A stretch of DNA of 64,000 nucleotides, taken from the NCBI GenBank assembly GCA_017860295.1, contig JAFNAS010000006.1, positions 1 through 64,000 on the forward strand, in the 5' to 3' direction. A model generated the notes under the pieces. That model was not told the DNA's origin and did no database searches. It saw nothing but the letters and a program-made list of their open reading frames with translations. The stretch comes from Bacteroidota bacterium. Its GTDB lineage: Bacteria; Bacteroidota; Bacteroidia; Bacteroidales; Paludibacteraceae. How positions within the stretch are numbered: position 1 is the stretch's first letter; the number at the start of each line of letters is the position of its first letter. The position numbers were made by a program, and so were the translations under genes. Below, one piece after another: positions 28,401-36,766 of the stretch.

Positions 28401-28701
28401 AAACGCGGATAATAGCACCCTCCGGCACATCCAAAGCATAACGTCCATTAGCATCCGTAATCGACCCTTTGCCCGAGCCTTTAATGACTACATTGGCTCC
28501 AATCACCGGCTCTCCGTTTACATCCTTCACAACGCCGTGAATTTTCTTCATCTGCTCTACCGATGCTACTCTTTCTGCATCGGAGGAGTAGCCATTTTTG
28601 GCGAAAGCAGGTAACCCGAAAGTAAAGATGCTTAAGCATAACATTACCGTTCCCTTCCTGCAACACCAACGTCTCATCAATAGTCCTTTTTTGATCATCA
28701 T
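25429..28701 (-). CDS. SusC/RagA-family TonB-dependent outer-membrane transporter
   Basis: This 1090-residue protein has a signal peptide (to about residue 35), a carboxypeptidase-regulatory-like domain at about 52-125 (HGVVKDVNGEPVIGANVVIK), the SusC box NLDEVVVVGYGSQKKANLTG at about 131-150, a plug domain with SLQGAVPNLNI, LVLIDGAEGDPSMLNPNDIE and SVLKDAASAAIYGSRGTFGV, and a long 22-strand barrel ending TLRTYSFGASLTF with a terminal Phe. It forms a lidded import complex with the SusD-like protein and is powered by TonB. The downstream genes code for a phosphodiesterase and a phosphohydrolase and not for glycosidases, which is unusual for the family and suggests a phosphorylated substrate. 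Confidence 0.95.
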   Translation of the reverse strand: MMIKKGLLMRRWCCRKGTVMLCLSIFTFGLPAFAKNGYSSDAERVASVEQMKKIHGVVKDVNGEPVIGANVVIKGSGKGSITDANGRYALDVPEGAIIRVSFIGYNPVDVKIGNNTEINVVLDSNAENLDEVVVVGYGSQKKANLTGAVDQVSEKVFANRSLSNVTQSLQGAVPNLNITLGDGKPTRTASYNLRGLSSIGQGGSALVLIDGAEGDPSMLNPNDIESVSVLKDAASAAIYGSRGTFGVVLITTKNAKQGKTSVNYTVNTTFGQPINVPDIVADGYTYASMFYEAYYNARNATPAKLNKTQIFSTAWLSDFKARKDAGNTKNYEVINGTYVYYGNENYYKDLYKTSTFAQDHNISINGSSGKFDYYLSGRYYGYDGLFRYNSDKYKTYNLRAKESLQVNDWLKVTNNTDFSKLLYHNPINVGEGGSIWRNIADEGHPSSPLFNPDGSLTYSAAYTVGDFFYGKNGINTDNRILKNTTSATVSFLKDQLHVNGDFTFRITDNKATQIRVPVPYSTSPGVTSYLSASYNDIQVTNQRYDYLAGNIYTDFSAKIAQKHAIKAMVGYNYEEQTFNGSSTQRNGLLTENVTNINLALGQTYTTSGSYTQWRTIGLFSRVNYSYADRYLFEFNSRYDGSSKFPTSQQWGFFPSASAGWRVSEEPFWHVNPKLISDLKIRGSFGSLGNGNINPYSYEELLNISASGRMLNGVNNQITSAPAVIPNGLTWETATTANVGLDMGMLSNRLHFTGDAYVRKTKNMYTTGPTLPDVFGADSPKGNYADLTTRGWEITLTYADNFRLAGKPFNYQIKGTLSDYLSKIDKYNNATGSLTDYYAGETVGEIWGYHVEGLFTDQADINNHATQKLLYASSDGLMHPGDVKFGDLDHSGVIDYGTNTLSNHGDLKVIGNTTPRYTYSFTLSADWNNLFISAFIQGVGHQDWYPSSECIFWGQYNRPYNNIPTWQLGNIWSADNPNAYLPRYVGYNNMIARGGFSNDRYLQNVAYCRLKNLQLGYNLPKQLIAPLKIQSFRIYVSGENLLCFSPLYKWTRDIDVANIYGSDKDLTSGTSGDGMNYPTLRTYSFGASLTF

Positions 28702-29181
28702 TGCAATTTAATTTTGATAGATTAAAACATTACACAATATTCCACACCTTTGAATAGCACTGCGAAGGTGGACTATTTATGTTACGAATATCCTACATTT
28801 ATTGTACAATTTTAATGCACTTTGATGATATTTTCAATATTCAGAACATCCATACAACTAAATCGAAAGAGTCTCTTTATGTTTTTATAAAATTCTATTT
28901 ATTAATAATTTAATCATATATTCATTTGAAAACCGATAAGACTAGCTCTCTTGTATTTTGAACATTTCACCTTCAAAACACCAAATCATTTAACAAACAA
29001 ATCCTAACCTTTGAACCATAAAAACGATAAATCACCGCACGATCATCTGATTCTGAATTCCGTTATTTTTGTCACACCCTGCTTACCGTTTTGTTATACC
29101 GGGTGGGGGGGGCTTCTGTTATTACTGGTTATTCATAACGGATGGCGGCTATTTCAGAAAAACAACGATAGGGTATGACTC
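28702..29181. other. AT-rich upstream region of the first susC
   Basis: About 480 bp of AT-rich leader or spacer. It contains a run GGGTGGGGGGGG near 29101-29112 that lies outside any gene. I see no exact TAnnTTTG on the minus strand and no regulator gene, so control of the SusC/SusD unit is not visible here. Confidence 0.5.
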
Positions 29182-29214
29182 AAAAAAAGCCGCAGCATTT
29201 CACAATGCTGCGGC
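29182..29214 (-). terminator. Rho-independent terminator of the barrel receptor gene
   Basis: An 11-bp perfect stem (GCCGCAGCATT with AATGCTGCGGC, loop TCAC) is followed on the minus strand by seven Ts. It lies about 140 bp after the stop at 29352. Confidence 0.88.
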
Positions 29215-29351
29215 TCCATTCTAATCACAAGTGAAACTATGATCCTATGTATCTATAGAGTGATTTCGAATATATTTTAGTGTAAAGAAAAAATAGCGAT
29301 CAAACATTTTCAATGGATCTATGCATTCATCTACATTGGTCCATTGCTTCG

Positions 29352-31793
29352 CTATTTTCCGCTACGACTCTGCTCTTCGCTCGAAGCAGTTGAACGGTCG
29401 GAACGGGTTTTGAATGTATCTTTTCCGAATCGATAGGTAAACGAAACATTCAGCGTGCGGCTATCCCAACGGTTGTGCACCTGAAAATCGACATTGCTGT
29501 ATTTTGCATATCCACCACCTTTGTTGGTATTGAAAATATCGTCTACCGAAAGTTTCAGAGTCCCCTGTTTATTGAAAAGACTTTTCTGAACACCCAGATC
29601 GACGGAGTACTGATCGTAGATGATAAAGTTGCCCCTGAGTTGTTTCGAACGGTAGCGCCCCGACAGTTCCATGCTGATGTCGCAAGGCAAGGTAAAGCTT
29701 TGGGTCGTATTGCCGGTATGGCTCCAGCGTTTGAATGTATCCCCTTCCGAATCGTTCGACGTTACCGATTTATACATTACAGTTGCCGTTGCATTGAAGT
29801 GCCACCATTTGGTAACATCCAGTTGAACCGTCTGTGACGCATTCAAATCGATCGATTTGCCCAGGTTTTCTTTGGTCTGAAACATCACTTTGGTAACATC
29901 GTTCTGTTTGATCACATCGGTAAAGAGATCTTTGGTACGGTTCATTCCGATCGAAGTAATGAATTTACTCTTGTAGGTATAGTTCAAGCCTAACGAATGG
30001 GTAAACTGCGGATGCAGGAAGGGATTTCCCTGACTGTACGTATACTGATCGAGCATCCACATAAACGGATTCAGAACATGGTAGCTGGGACGACCAATGC
30101 GGTAACTGTAGTTGAAACCCAATTGATTATTATCGTTCAAATCCCGTTTTACGAACAACGAAGGGAACAAATCGGTGTAGTGTTTCGTATCCACCCGATC
30201 CATCGACTTCGAATCGCCTTTCGAGTTGGTATTTTCGGCACGCAAACCCAATTGTATCGAAGTTTTGCCAAACTGTCCCTTAGCACTGATGTAAGCAGCA
30301 TTGATATTTTCGTTGTAAATAAACTGATCGTGCGGTTTCAAACCGGTATTCCATACCAAATTGGTAGGATCGACCACTGTGAAATCGGCTTGACTGTTGT
30401 TGTTGACAAAACTGGTTTTCAATCCTGCTTCAATCGAAAGCTTCTTATTAAAGGGATGCACGTAATCGGTTTTGGCTGTAAAAATATCAATGGTACCCGG
30501 CTGATAACCCGAAATTACCGAATTGATCTGCATATCGTTCCCATTTCCATCGAAATAGCTGCCGTTCTGATTGCTGGATGAACGGAATTTAAAGCGTGCA
30601 TAGTCGGCATCAACGGTCAGCGAACGTCCGGTACTGTCTATATCCCATTTGTAGTTGGCATTGAAGGTGATGTTACTCCAGTGATTACTTTCGGACGAGC
30701 GGGTGTGCAATGCCGAATCGAGTTGCATGGAACTGTTTAAAAAAGAGGTTACGGAATTCGAATTATAGCGATTGAAGCCACTGTTGCCGCGAGCCATCAC
30801 ACTTATAACCTGTTTCTTTGAGAGGTAATAATCGGCTCCCACCTTGAAGTTATAACCGTTCCCATGGTAGTTGCCTCGTGTATTAATTTGCTGCACAGCA
30901 CCAACATAAGGACCTGTCACATAATTACGGGTAGCATCCGTCGAATCCCATCCGCGCCATTCGTAGAACGAATAGTTACCGTACACATTGAGTTTCCCGA
31001 AATTCATATTCAAGTCAATACCTGCATTTTCGCCCAGTTTACCGCTATAATTGCCTCCGGTGAAGACACTGCCGTTGAAACCGGTACGTTTGTTGTGCTT
31101 TGTCTTGATGTTGATAATCCCCGAATTACCTTCGGCATCGTAGCGTGAAGAGGGGTTTTCAATCACTTCGATCCGTTCGATATCTTTGCCCTGCATCCCT
31201 TTCAGGAGAGTTGCCAACTGATCGGCCGAAACGTAAGTCGGTTTATCGTCGATCATCACCTTCACACCTTCTTTGCCTTTCAGACTGATGTTGTTATTGT
31301 TATCTACGGTAACGCCCGGTGTTTTCTTCAAAATATCCAGCACATTCTCCGAAGCGGTAGTAATGGAAGCTTCGGGATTGATAACCATCTTATCGGCCTG
31401 TTGTTCGATGAATTTACGCTTTGCAACCACAGTAGCCTCTTTCAGTTGTTGCGTATTTTCTTCCAAAACCACCTCTTTCCGAATCTCTTTTTTACCATTT
31501 ATTGCAAACTGCTCGGTCTCATATTTTTTATACCCAACCATTGTAACCGATAAAATATACGTTCCATCGTGTACTTTGTCAATGACAAATTCGCCGTTAC
31601 TGCTACTTTCGCTACCCTTTATGGGCAATTTGGTTTTTGCATTGACAAGAGCCGCAGTTGCAAATTCAACCGGACGATGATTCTGATCCAGGATCCGGCC
31701 TTTTACGGTTCCATCTGCTTTTGCTATCCCTACGCAGATTATTGCCATGAGCATTACACTTGCAATTCGTTGCAAACAAATCTTAGTTGCCAT
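29352..31793 (-). CDS. TonB-dependent receptor-like outer-membrane beta-barrel protein
   Basis: This 813-residue protein starts with a signal peptide (to about residue 26), then a carboxypeptidase-regulatory-like domain (GTVKGRILDQNHRPVEFATAALVNA, about 28-110), a linker with QQLKEATVVAKRKFIEQQADKMV, a plug (TASENVLDILKKTPGVTVDNNNNISLKGKEGVKVMIDDKP and IERIEVIENPSSRYDAEGNSGIINIK) and an outer-membrane barrel of the type seen in the family once called OMP_b-brl_3, ending LNVSFTYRFGKDTFK followed by a Ser-rich tail. It lacks the SusC box and has no SusD partner, so it is more likely a metal, peptide or surface-remodelling receptor than a glycan importer. The substrate is unknown. A strong terminator follows. 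Confidence 0.88.
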   Translation of the reverse strand: MATKICLQRIASVMLMAIICVGIAKADGTVKGRILDQNHRPVEFATAALVNAKTKLPIKGSESSSNGEFVIDKVHDGTYILSVTMVGYKKYETEQFAINGKKEIRKEVVLEENTQQLKEATVVAKRKFIEQQADKMVINPEASITTASENVLDILKKTPGVTVDNNNNISLKGKEGVKVMIDDKPTYVSADQLATLLKGMQGKDIERIEVIENPSSRYDAEGNSGIINIKTKHNKRTGFNGSVFTGGNYSGKLGENAGIDLNMNFGKLNVYGNYSFYEWRGWDSTDATRNYVTGPYVGAVQQINTRGNYHGNGYNFKVGADYYLSKKQVISVMARGNSGFNRYNSNSVTSFLNSSMQLDSALHTRSSESNHWSNITFNANYKWDIDSTGRSLTVDADYARFKFRSSSNQNGSYFDGNGNDMQINSVISGYQPGTIDIFTAKTDYVHPFNKKLSIEAGLKTSFVNNNSQADFTVVDPTNLVWNTGLKPHDQFIYNENINAAYISAKGQFGKTSIQLGLRAENTNSKGDSKSMDRVDTKHYTDLFPSLFVKRDLNDNNQLGFNYSYRIGRPSYHVLNPFMWMLDQYTYSQGNPFLHPQFTHSLGLNYTYKSKFITSIGMNRTKDLFTDVIKQNDVTKVMFQTKENLGKSIDLNASQTVQLDVTKWWHFNATATVMYKSVTSNDSEGDTFKRWSHTGNTTQSFTLPCDISMELSGRYRSKQLRGNFIIYDQYSVDLGVQKSLFNKQGTLKLSVDDIFNTNKGGGYAKYSNVDFQVHNRWDSRTLNVSFTYRFGKDTFKTRSDRSTASSEEQSRSGK

Positions 31794-31950
31794 AAAAATT
31801 CCAATTTATTTTTTTGTGTGTTATTCGCTGTTCGAATGATCGAGTAACGGATCCGAAATTACCCTTTCATTCTTGTTTGTCTGTTAGACGTAAGCGGCTA
31901 TTCGTTTGGATGAGCGTTATATTTTTTTTATATTTAGATTCATTTGATAT

Positions 31951-32634
31951 TTATTCCGGACGAACCTTACCCGTGCCATGTTTACTGACATGCTTCACTG
32001 CCGGATTACCTTTGTAGGTAATGTTGCCGGTGCCATGAGCATCGATTGAGATCACTTTATCGGCACATAACGTTACATTACCTACGCCAGAAAGATGTGC
32101 AGAAAGAGTTCCGGCTTTCAAATCGCCAGCACGAAGATTTCCTGTGGCCGAATTATAAATATCGGCGCTACCCGTTTCGCCAGCCAGATTCACATTGCCC
32201 ACAGCTGAAAGATGACATTCAAATCCGGTACAATCCAGATCAAGCGAAATATTACCGGCTGCAGAAGCAGTAATCTTCAACGACTTGGATCTCAGCGCAT
32301 TTTTAGTTCTGATATTACCGACAGTCTTAAAATAAGCGCTGTTCAACTTTCGAACAGTAACATAAATATCTAATTTTCCACGCCCGCTATGCAATCCTTT
32401 TGATGTTATCGTAAGTTTATTGCCCTCATTGGTTACCGCAATGTAATCAGACACGTCGCGATCCGACTCTATCCGCATTGCCTCTTTATTTCCCTGAACC
32501 AGATAAACATTGCCAACCGTACGCACCTCCAGATCGGAAAAGACGCCTACCGGAATCTCTTTTACCACATCGGCTGCCCGAAGAGCGACCGGCACGATCA
32601 ACAGACAGATTAACCCTACCACTATTTTTTTCAT
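31951..32634 (-). CDS. GIN-domain (DUF2807) secreted protein, paralogue 1
   Basis: This 227-residue protein has a signal peptide (MKKIVVGLICLLIVPVALRA) and a single GIN domain, a beta-helix-like fold built from repeated short strands, each turn carrying a V-GN or A-GN element: TVGNVYLVQG, TVGNIRTKN, AAGNISLDLD, AVGNVNLAGE, ATGNLRAGD, GVGNVTLCAD, GTGNITYKG. Family members are putative surface adhesin heads or periplasmic proteins of Bacteroidetes with no established activity. It follows its paralogue at 32668-33372 by 33 bp, so the pair is one unit, and it lies upstream of the barrel receptor gene on the same strand. Confidence 0.85.
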   Translation of the reverse strand: MKKIVVGLICLLIVPVALRAADVVKEIPVGVFSDLEVRTVGNVYLVQGNKEAMRIESDRDVSDYIAVTNEGNKLTITSKGLHSGRGKLDIYVTVRKLNSAYFKTVGNIRTKNALRSKSLKITASAAGNISLDLDCTGFECHLSAVGNVNLAGETGSADIYNSATGNLRAGDLKAGTLSAHLSGVGNVTLCADKVISIDAHGTGNITYKGNPAVKHVSKHGTGKVRPE

Positions 32635-32667
32635 CCTGTTTTTGTTTTTGATTGTTTATAAAGATGT

Positions 32668-33372
32668 TTATTGAGCCAAAACACTACCGACACCCTCTTT
32701 ATGAATATCGGTCTTTCCGGGATGGCCTTTATATATGACTTTCCCAATGCCACTAGATTTAATCGTAATTGCGTCGGAAGCATACACTTCGACATTGCCC
32801 ACTCCACTGAAACGAACATCGGCTTCGCTGGCCAGCAGGTTGGTTAGCTGTACACGACCCACACCTTTGGCATCGAGCATCAGCTTGGATGCCTTACCCT
32901 TAGCCTCAAATAGGCCCACTCCTGCAAAATGAACGTTCAGCAATTTACACTGTAGCGCAATGGATGCCCTACCGACCGATTCCATTGAAAAATCAAGTGT
33001 ATCAGTTTTCAGTTCATTGGTACACGTCACAGCCCCCACATCATTAAAGCGAATCGATTTCAAATGATTCACCGTGATGTAGATATTCATTTCCGAACGA
33101 TCTCTTCGGCTAAAATCGACCATGGAAGTAATAGTTAACTTATCGCCTTCGTTCTCAAGTTCAACCTGACTGAAGGTTGTGGTATCCGTCTCAATCCGAA
33201 CACTTTCGGTATCTCCCTGAGTAAAAAATATATTCCCGACTCCCTTCAGCTCAATTGCATTGAAAGAACGAACCGGAAAATCTTTCGAAACAAGACTGGC
33301 TGCCGACAAGCTATAGCAGGAAAAGAACGCGAACAACGCACACGTAAGGATTTTAACAGGATAATAGTTCAT
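32668..33372 (-). CDS. GIN-domain (DUF2807) secreted protein, paralogue 2
   Basis: This 234-residue protein has the same plan as its downstream neighbour: signal peptide (ILTCALFAFFSCYSLSAA), then a GIN domain opening FPVRSFNAIELKGVGNIFFTQGDTESVRIE and closing SGIGKVIYKGHPGKTDIHKEGVGSVLAQ. The two proteins align along their length, including the start (V.S.D.P.G.F..IE...VGN.....G) and the end (G.G....A), so they arose by tandem duplication and have since diverged strongly. The gene is divergent from the DUF5686 gene at 33592, with about 220 bp between the starts. Confidence 0.85.
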   Translation of the reverse strand: MNYYPVKILTCALFAFFSCYSLSAASLVSKDFPVRSFNAIELKGVGNIFFTQGDTESVRIETDTTTFSQVELENEGDKLTITSMVDFSRRDRSEMNIYITVNHLKSIRFNDVGAVTCTNELKTDTLDFSMESVGRASIALQCKLLNVHFAGVGLFEAKGKASKLMLDAKGVGRVQLTNLLASEADVRFSGVGNVEVYASDAITIKSSGIGKVIYKGHPGKTDIHKEGVGSVLAQ

Positions 33373-33513
33373 TGTAATTTGATTTTAGAAATTAAACGCC
33401 TCGTCGCTCTGTTTCCGAACCCGACGACATATAGATGACGAACCCGACACAAAAACATAACATTGGTTTTGATTTTTATTTTTGCTTTAAAATTTCGGGT
33501 TCGATTTATTTCA

Positions 33514-33521
33514 TATCTTTG
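33514..33521 (+). promoter_or_regulatory. -7 promoter element for the DUF5686 gene
   Basis: TATCTTTG matches TAnnTTTG, 70 bp before the ATG at 33592, within the divergent intergenic region. Confidence 0.5.
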
Positions 33522-33591
33522 TACCATATAGTTTGCATCGGCTGATTGATGGTTTTTCGTTGCACACAGACTAGAAAGTTCGAGGTTGTTT

Positions 33592-36153
33592 ATGAGAAAA
33601 AGATTGTTCGTCACTCGTCTCTTTACTCTGATTCTCTTTGTCATAGGAATCAATCACACGCTTTCTGCTCAAAAGTTACAAGGAACAACTATTCTTGAAG
33701 GTCGGGTAGTCGATGCACAAACGAACGAAGGAGTTGCTTTTGCCACATTGCTTTCTCTTCGTTCCGGAGACGGAGCCATCACCGACGAAAACGGCAGATT
33801 TTCGCTCAAAACTATCCATTCCACAGAAAAAATCAAATTATCCTGCGTCGGATACAAAACCGACACTGTACTTTATCGCAAAGGCACGTCCAATTTGCTT
33901 ATCATCAAACTAAAGCCAAAAGTACAGCAACTTCAGGAAGTAGTGATAAAACCCACCAAGAAACGATATAAAAACAAAGGCAATCCGGCTGTCGAACTGA
34001 TTGAGAAAGTTATTGCCCACAAATCGGACAATCGACAAGGAAACTGGCAATTTCTCGAAAACAGAAAATACGAGAAGATTATCTTCGGACTCAGTAATTA
34101 CACCTCCAAATTTCGTCTGGACAATACACCGAAAAGTTTTCATTTTCTTTTCAATCATACCGATACCCTCTCCATAAAAGGTAAAAAATTATTGCCACTT
34201 TACATTCAGGAGAAACTATCGGACAACTACTTTTGCAAATCGCCCGCGCATGCAAAAGAGGTGGTAAAAGCAACCAAAACGGTTGACTACGGGAAATATT
34301 TCAGCATGGAGGGCATTTCCGTCTATCTGAAAAACATTTACGAGACCATCGATTTGTACGATAACAACATCAGCTTCCTGACCAATCAGTTTGTAAGCCC
34401 CATTGCCAACGCCGCGCCAACGTTCTATAAATATTTCATTATGGATACGGTACAGTTGGAAAACGTGCGTTGCGTACGGCTCTATTTTTCGCCCCGCAAC
34501 AAGACCGACATGCTCTTCCAGGGCGACCTTTACATCACACTGGACAGTTGCTACGCCGTTAAACAAGCCGATTTTTCGGTCAACCGGGAGATCAACCTTA
34601 ACTGGGTAAAAGAGGCAAATATCAATTTGCTATACAAAAAAGAGGACAAACAAGGCTGGCTTTTAGAGTCGGACAAAGTGGTCATTGACTTCGGATTGGC
34701 AAAAACCGAACTGGGCGTGTACGGGCAACGAACCACCACATACAACAACTACAAAATCAACACTCCGCGCGACGAAGCGTTTTTCAAAAAAACAATCGTA
34801 GAAAACGACAGTGCGACACAACACCCCGACAGTTACTGGCTTGCCAACCGTCCACAACCACTCTCGTTTCCCGAACAAGGAATCTACACCATGATCGATA
34901 GTCTGAAACAAGTGCCTACCTTCAAACGTTCGATGGATTTGGTCTATCTTCTGCTCTACGGGTACAAATCGTTCGGACCCATTGCTATCGGATCTATTTA
35001 CAACTTCGTGGGCTACAACCCGGTCGAAGGCTATCGCTTCCAGTTCGGAGGAAAAACCACCAGCCAGTTCAGCGAACACCTCTACCTTGCGGGCTACGGG
35101 GCTTACGGCTTAAACGATAAAACATGGAAATATTCGTTTACCGGAGCCATCGGCCTCAACTCGAAGAGCATCTTTCGATTCCCAGCCAATTACCTGAAGT
35201 TCAGCTATCAGTACGATGCAAAAACGCCCGGAAACGAAATGTCGCTCACACAGAATTACAACTTCATAGCCGCACTGACCTGGGGAAATTACGACAAATT
35301 CTTCTATAACCGAATTCTACAAATCGAACATTTGCACGAGTATCCGAGCCATTTCTCCTACACACTGGGCTTCCAGTACGCACAAGAGACCCCTCGTGGA
35401 ATGCTCTATTTCAACTATTCGGACTATAGTTTACAGCGAAACGACAAAAAGTATCTCCCCATTTCGGAATTCTATTGCAAACTACGGTTTGCCCCTCACG
35501 AGAAATATTACCAGGAACAGATGAGCCGGTTCTCCATGCCAACAAGCTACCCGATTCTGGAATTGGAGTATAAAATCGGGAACAAGAAATTTGGAAGCGA
35601 CTACAACTACCAGAAGCTTCGGTTCTCTGCATTCAAGCGATTCAAGTTGTCGGTACTGGGATATTCGGATATCACGCTGGAGGGAGCGAAGCTATTTGGA
35701 ACGGCACCATACCCCTTGCTATTCATCCATCAGGCGACACAAAATTATCTTTTTGACGACACGAAATACAACCTGATGAATTTCCTCGAATTCGTCAGCG
35801 ACCGTTATGCCTCACTAAGTATCGATCACAATTTCAACGGTTTCTTTCTGAACAAGATTCCTTTGTTCAAAAAACTGAACTGGCGAGAGGCCGTGACCTG
35901 CAAAGTGCTGTACGGGGATGTTGGTTCCCGCAACAATCCGGTGTACAACGATCATCTCTTTCGCTTCCCCGAAAACAGCGATGGCAGCGCCGCCACACAC
36001 AAACTGGGTCGCACACCCTACGTGGAAGTAAGCGCCGGAATCGGTAATATTTTACGTATCTTTCGCATCGATTTTGTCAAACGACTGACCTATCTCGACG
36101 ATCCCGACATCTCCGATTTCGGCATACGTGCCAGCTTCAAAATGGACTTTTAG
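33592..36153 (+). CDS. DUF5686 outer-membrane protein with regulatory-like domain
   Basis: This 853-residue protein has a signal peptide (MRKRLFVTRLFTLILFVIGI, to about 27), a carboxypeptidase-regulatory-like beta-sandwich at about 33-108 (ILEGRVVDAQTNEGVAFATLLS, ENGRFSLKTI, IKLSCVGYKTDTV), a Lys-rich linker (VVIKPTKKRYKNKGNPAVELIEKVIAHK) and then a long DUF5686 region ending in outer-membrane strands with a terminal Phe (IRASFKMDF). The family occurs across Bacteroidetes; the function is not established, though the barrel end points to the outer membrane. The ATG at 33592 is preferred over a TTG two codons upstream. It is a single-gene unit as far as I can see. Confidence 0.85.
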   Translation: MRKRLFVTRLFTLILFVIGINHTLSAQKLQGTTILEGRVVDAQTNEGVAFATLLSLRSGDGAITDENGRFSLKTIHSTEKIKLSCVGYKTDTVLYRKGTSNLLIIKLKPKVQQLQEVVIKPTKKRYKNKGNPAVELIEKVIAHKSDNRQGNWQFLENRKYEKIIFGLSNYTSKFRLDNTPKSFHFLFNHTDTLSIKGKKLLPLYIQEKLSDNYFCKSPAHAKEVVKATKTVDYGKYFSMEGISVYLKNIYETIDLYDNNISFLTNQFVSPIANAAPTFYKYFIMDTVQLENVRCVRLYFSPRNKTDMLFQGDLYITLDSCYAVKQADFSVNREINLNWVKEANINLLYKKEDKQGWLLESDKVVIDFGLAKTELGVYGQRTTTYNNYKINTPRDEAFFKKTIVENDSATQHPDSYWLANRPQPLSFPEQGIYTMIDSLKQVPTFKRSMDLVYLLLYGYKSFGPIAIGSIYNFVGYNPVEGYRFQFGGKTTSQFSEHLYLAGYGAYGLNDKTWKYSFTGAIGLNSKSIFRFPANYLKFSYQYDAKTPGNEMSLTQNYNFIAALTWGNYDKFFYNRILQIEHLHEYPSHFSYTLGFQYAQETPRGMLYFNYSDYSLQRNDKKYLPISEFYCKLRFAPHEKYYQEQMSRFSMPTSYPILELEYKIGNKKFGSDYNYQKLRFSAFKRFKLSVLGYSDITLEGAKLFGTAPYPLLFIHQATQNYLFDDTKYNLMNFLEFVSDRYASLSIDHNFNGFFLNKIPLFKKLNWREAVTCKVLYGDVGSRNNPVYNDHLFRFPENSDGSAATHKLGRTPYVEVSAGIGNILRIFRIDFVKRLTYLDDPDISDFGIRASFKMDF

Positions 36154-36278
36154 TACGCGGTACTCAGTTTACAGTACTCGGAGAATCGGAATTTGGAATA
36201 TTGGAATGAAAGGTCAGCGAAACTAAATTTGGAATTGACGGGTCTTTGTTCTTTATTCTTTGCTCTTTGTTCTAAAAA

Positions 36279-36752
36279 ATGAAACATCAGAAAACAAACG
36301 CGGCACGAATCCTGGACCGCATGGGAATCACATACGAATTAGTCGCTTACGAGGTAGACGAGAACGACCTGAGCGCGGTGCATGTTGCCGCACAACTTGG
36401 CCAGAATGTGGAACAGGTATTCAAAACCATTCTTCTAAGGGGGGATCGCAACGGAGTATTCGTCTGTATTGTACCCGGTGCCGAAGAGGTAAATCTGAAA
36501 CTGGCGGCTTCTGTTTCGGGCAATAAGAAAGCGGAAACAATTGCCATGAAGGAACTGCTTCCGCTTACAGGTTATATCCGGGGTGGCTGTTCTCCGCTCG
36601 GGATGAAAAAGCCCTACCCTATCTTTCTACACTCGTCAGCCGCTCAATTTTCGTTTATCTATATCAGCGCCGGACAACGTGGCTTGCAACTCAAACTTGC
36701 ACCGGCCGATCTGATAAAAGCCGTAAATGCGACGGTTACCAATTTAGTTTAA
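36279..36752 (+). CDS. ybaK: YbaK-type Cys-tRNA(Pro) deacylase
   Basis: This 157-residue protein is a YbaK/EbsC editing-domain protein, which hydrolyses cysteine mis-attached to tRNA-Pro in the cytoplasm. Visible features are KTNAARILDRMGITYELVAYEVDEND, then AAQLGQNVEQVFKTILLRGDRNG with the catalytic-site Lys, VCIVPGAEEVNLKLAA, and GYIRGGCSPLGMKKPYPIFLH, the conserved G-G-x-S-P-G/L loop. Length is full for the free-standing family. The upstream 100 bp include a short block (AAAGGTCAGCGAAACTAAAT) reminiscent of the R3 interior. Its stop lies 14 bp from the stop of the convergent hybrid regulator gene. Confidence 0.93.
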   Translation: MKHQKTNAARILDRMGITYELVAYEVDENDLSAVHVAAQLGQNVEQVFKTILLRGDRNGVFVCIVPGAEEVNLKLAASVSGNKKAETIAMKELLPLTGYIRGGCSPLGMKKPYPIFLHSSAAQFSFIYISAGQRGLQLKLAPADLIKAVNATVTNLV

Positions 36753-36766
36753 TCGAACTTTACAAT

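Noticed and set aside
29101-29112. Run of eight G residues
   Set aside because: It looks like a phase-variation tract but is outside genes and not near a promoter I can defend.
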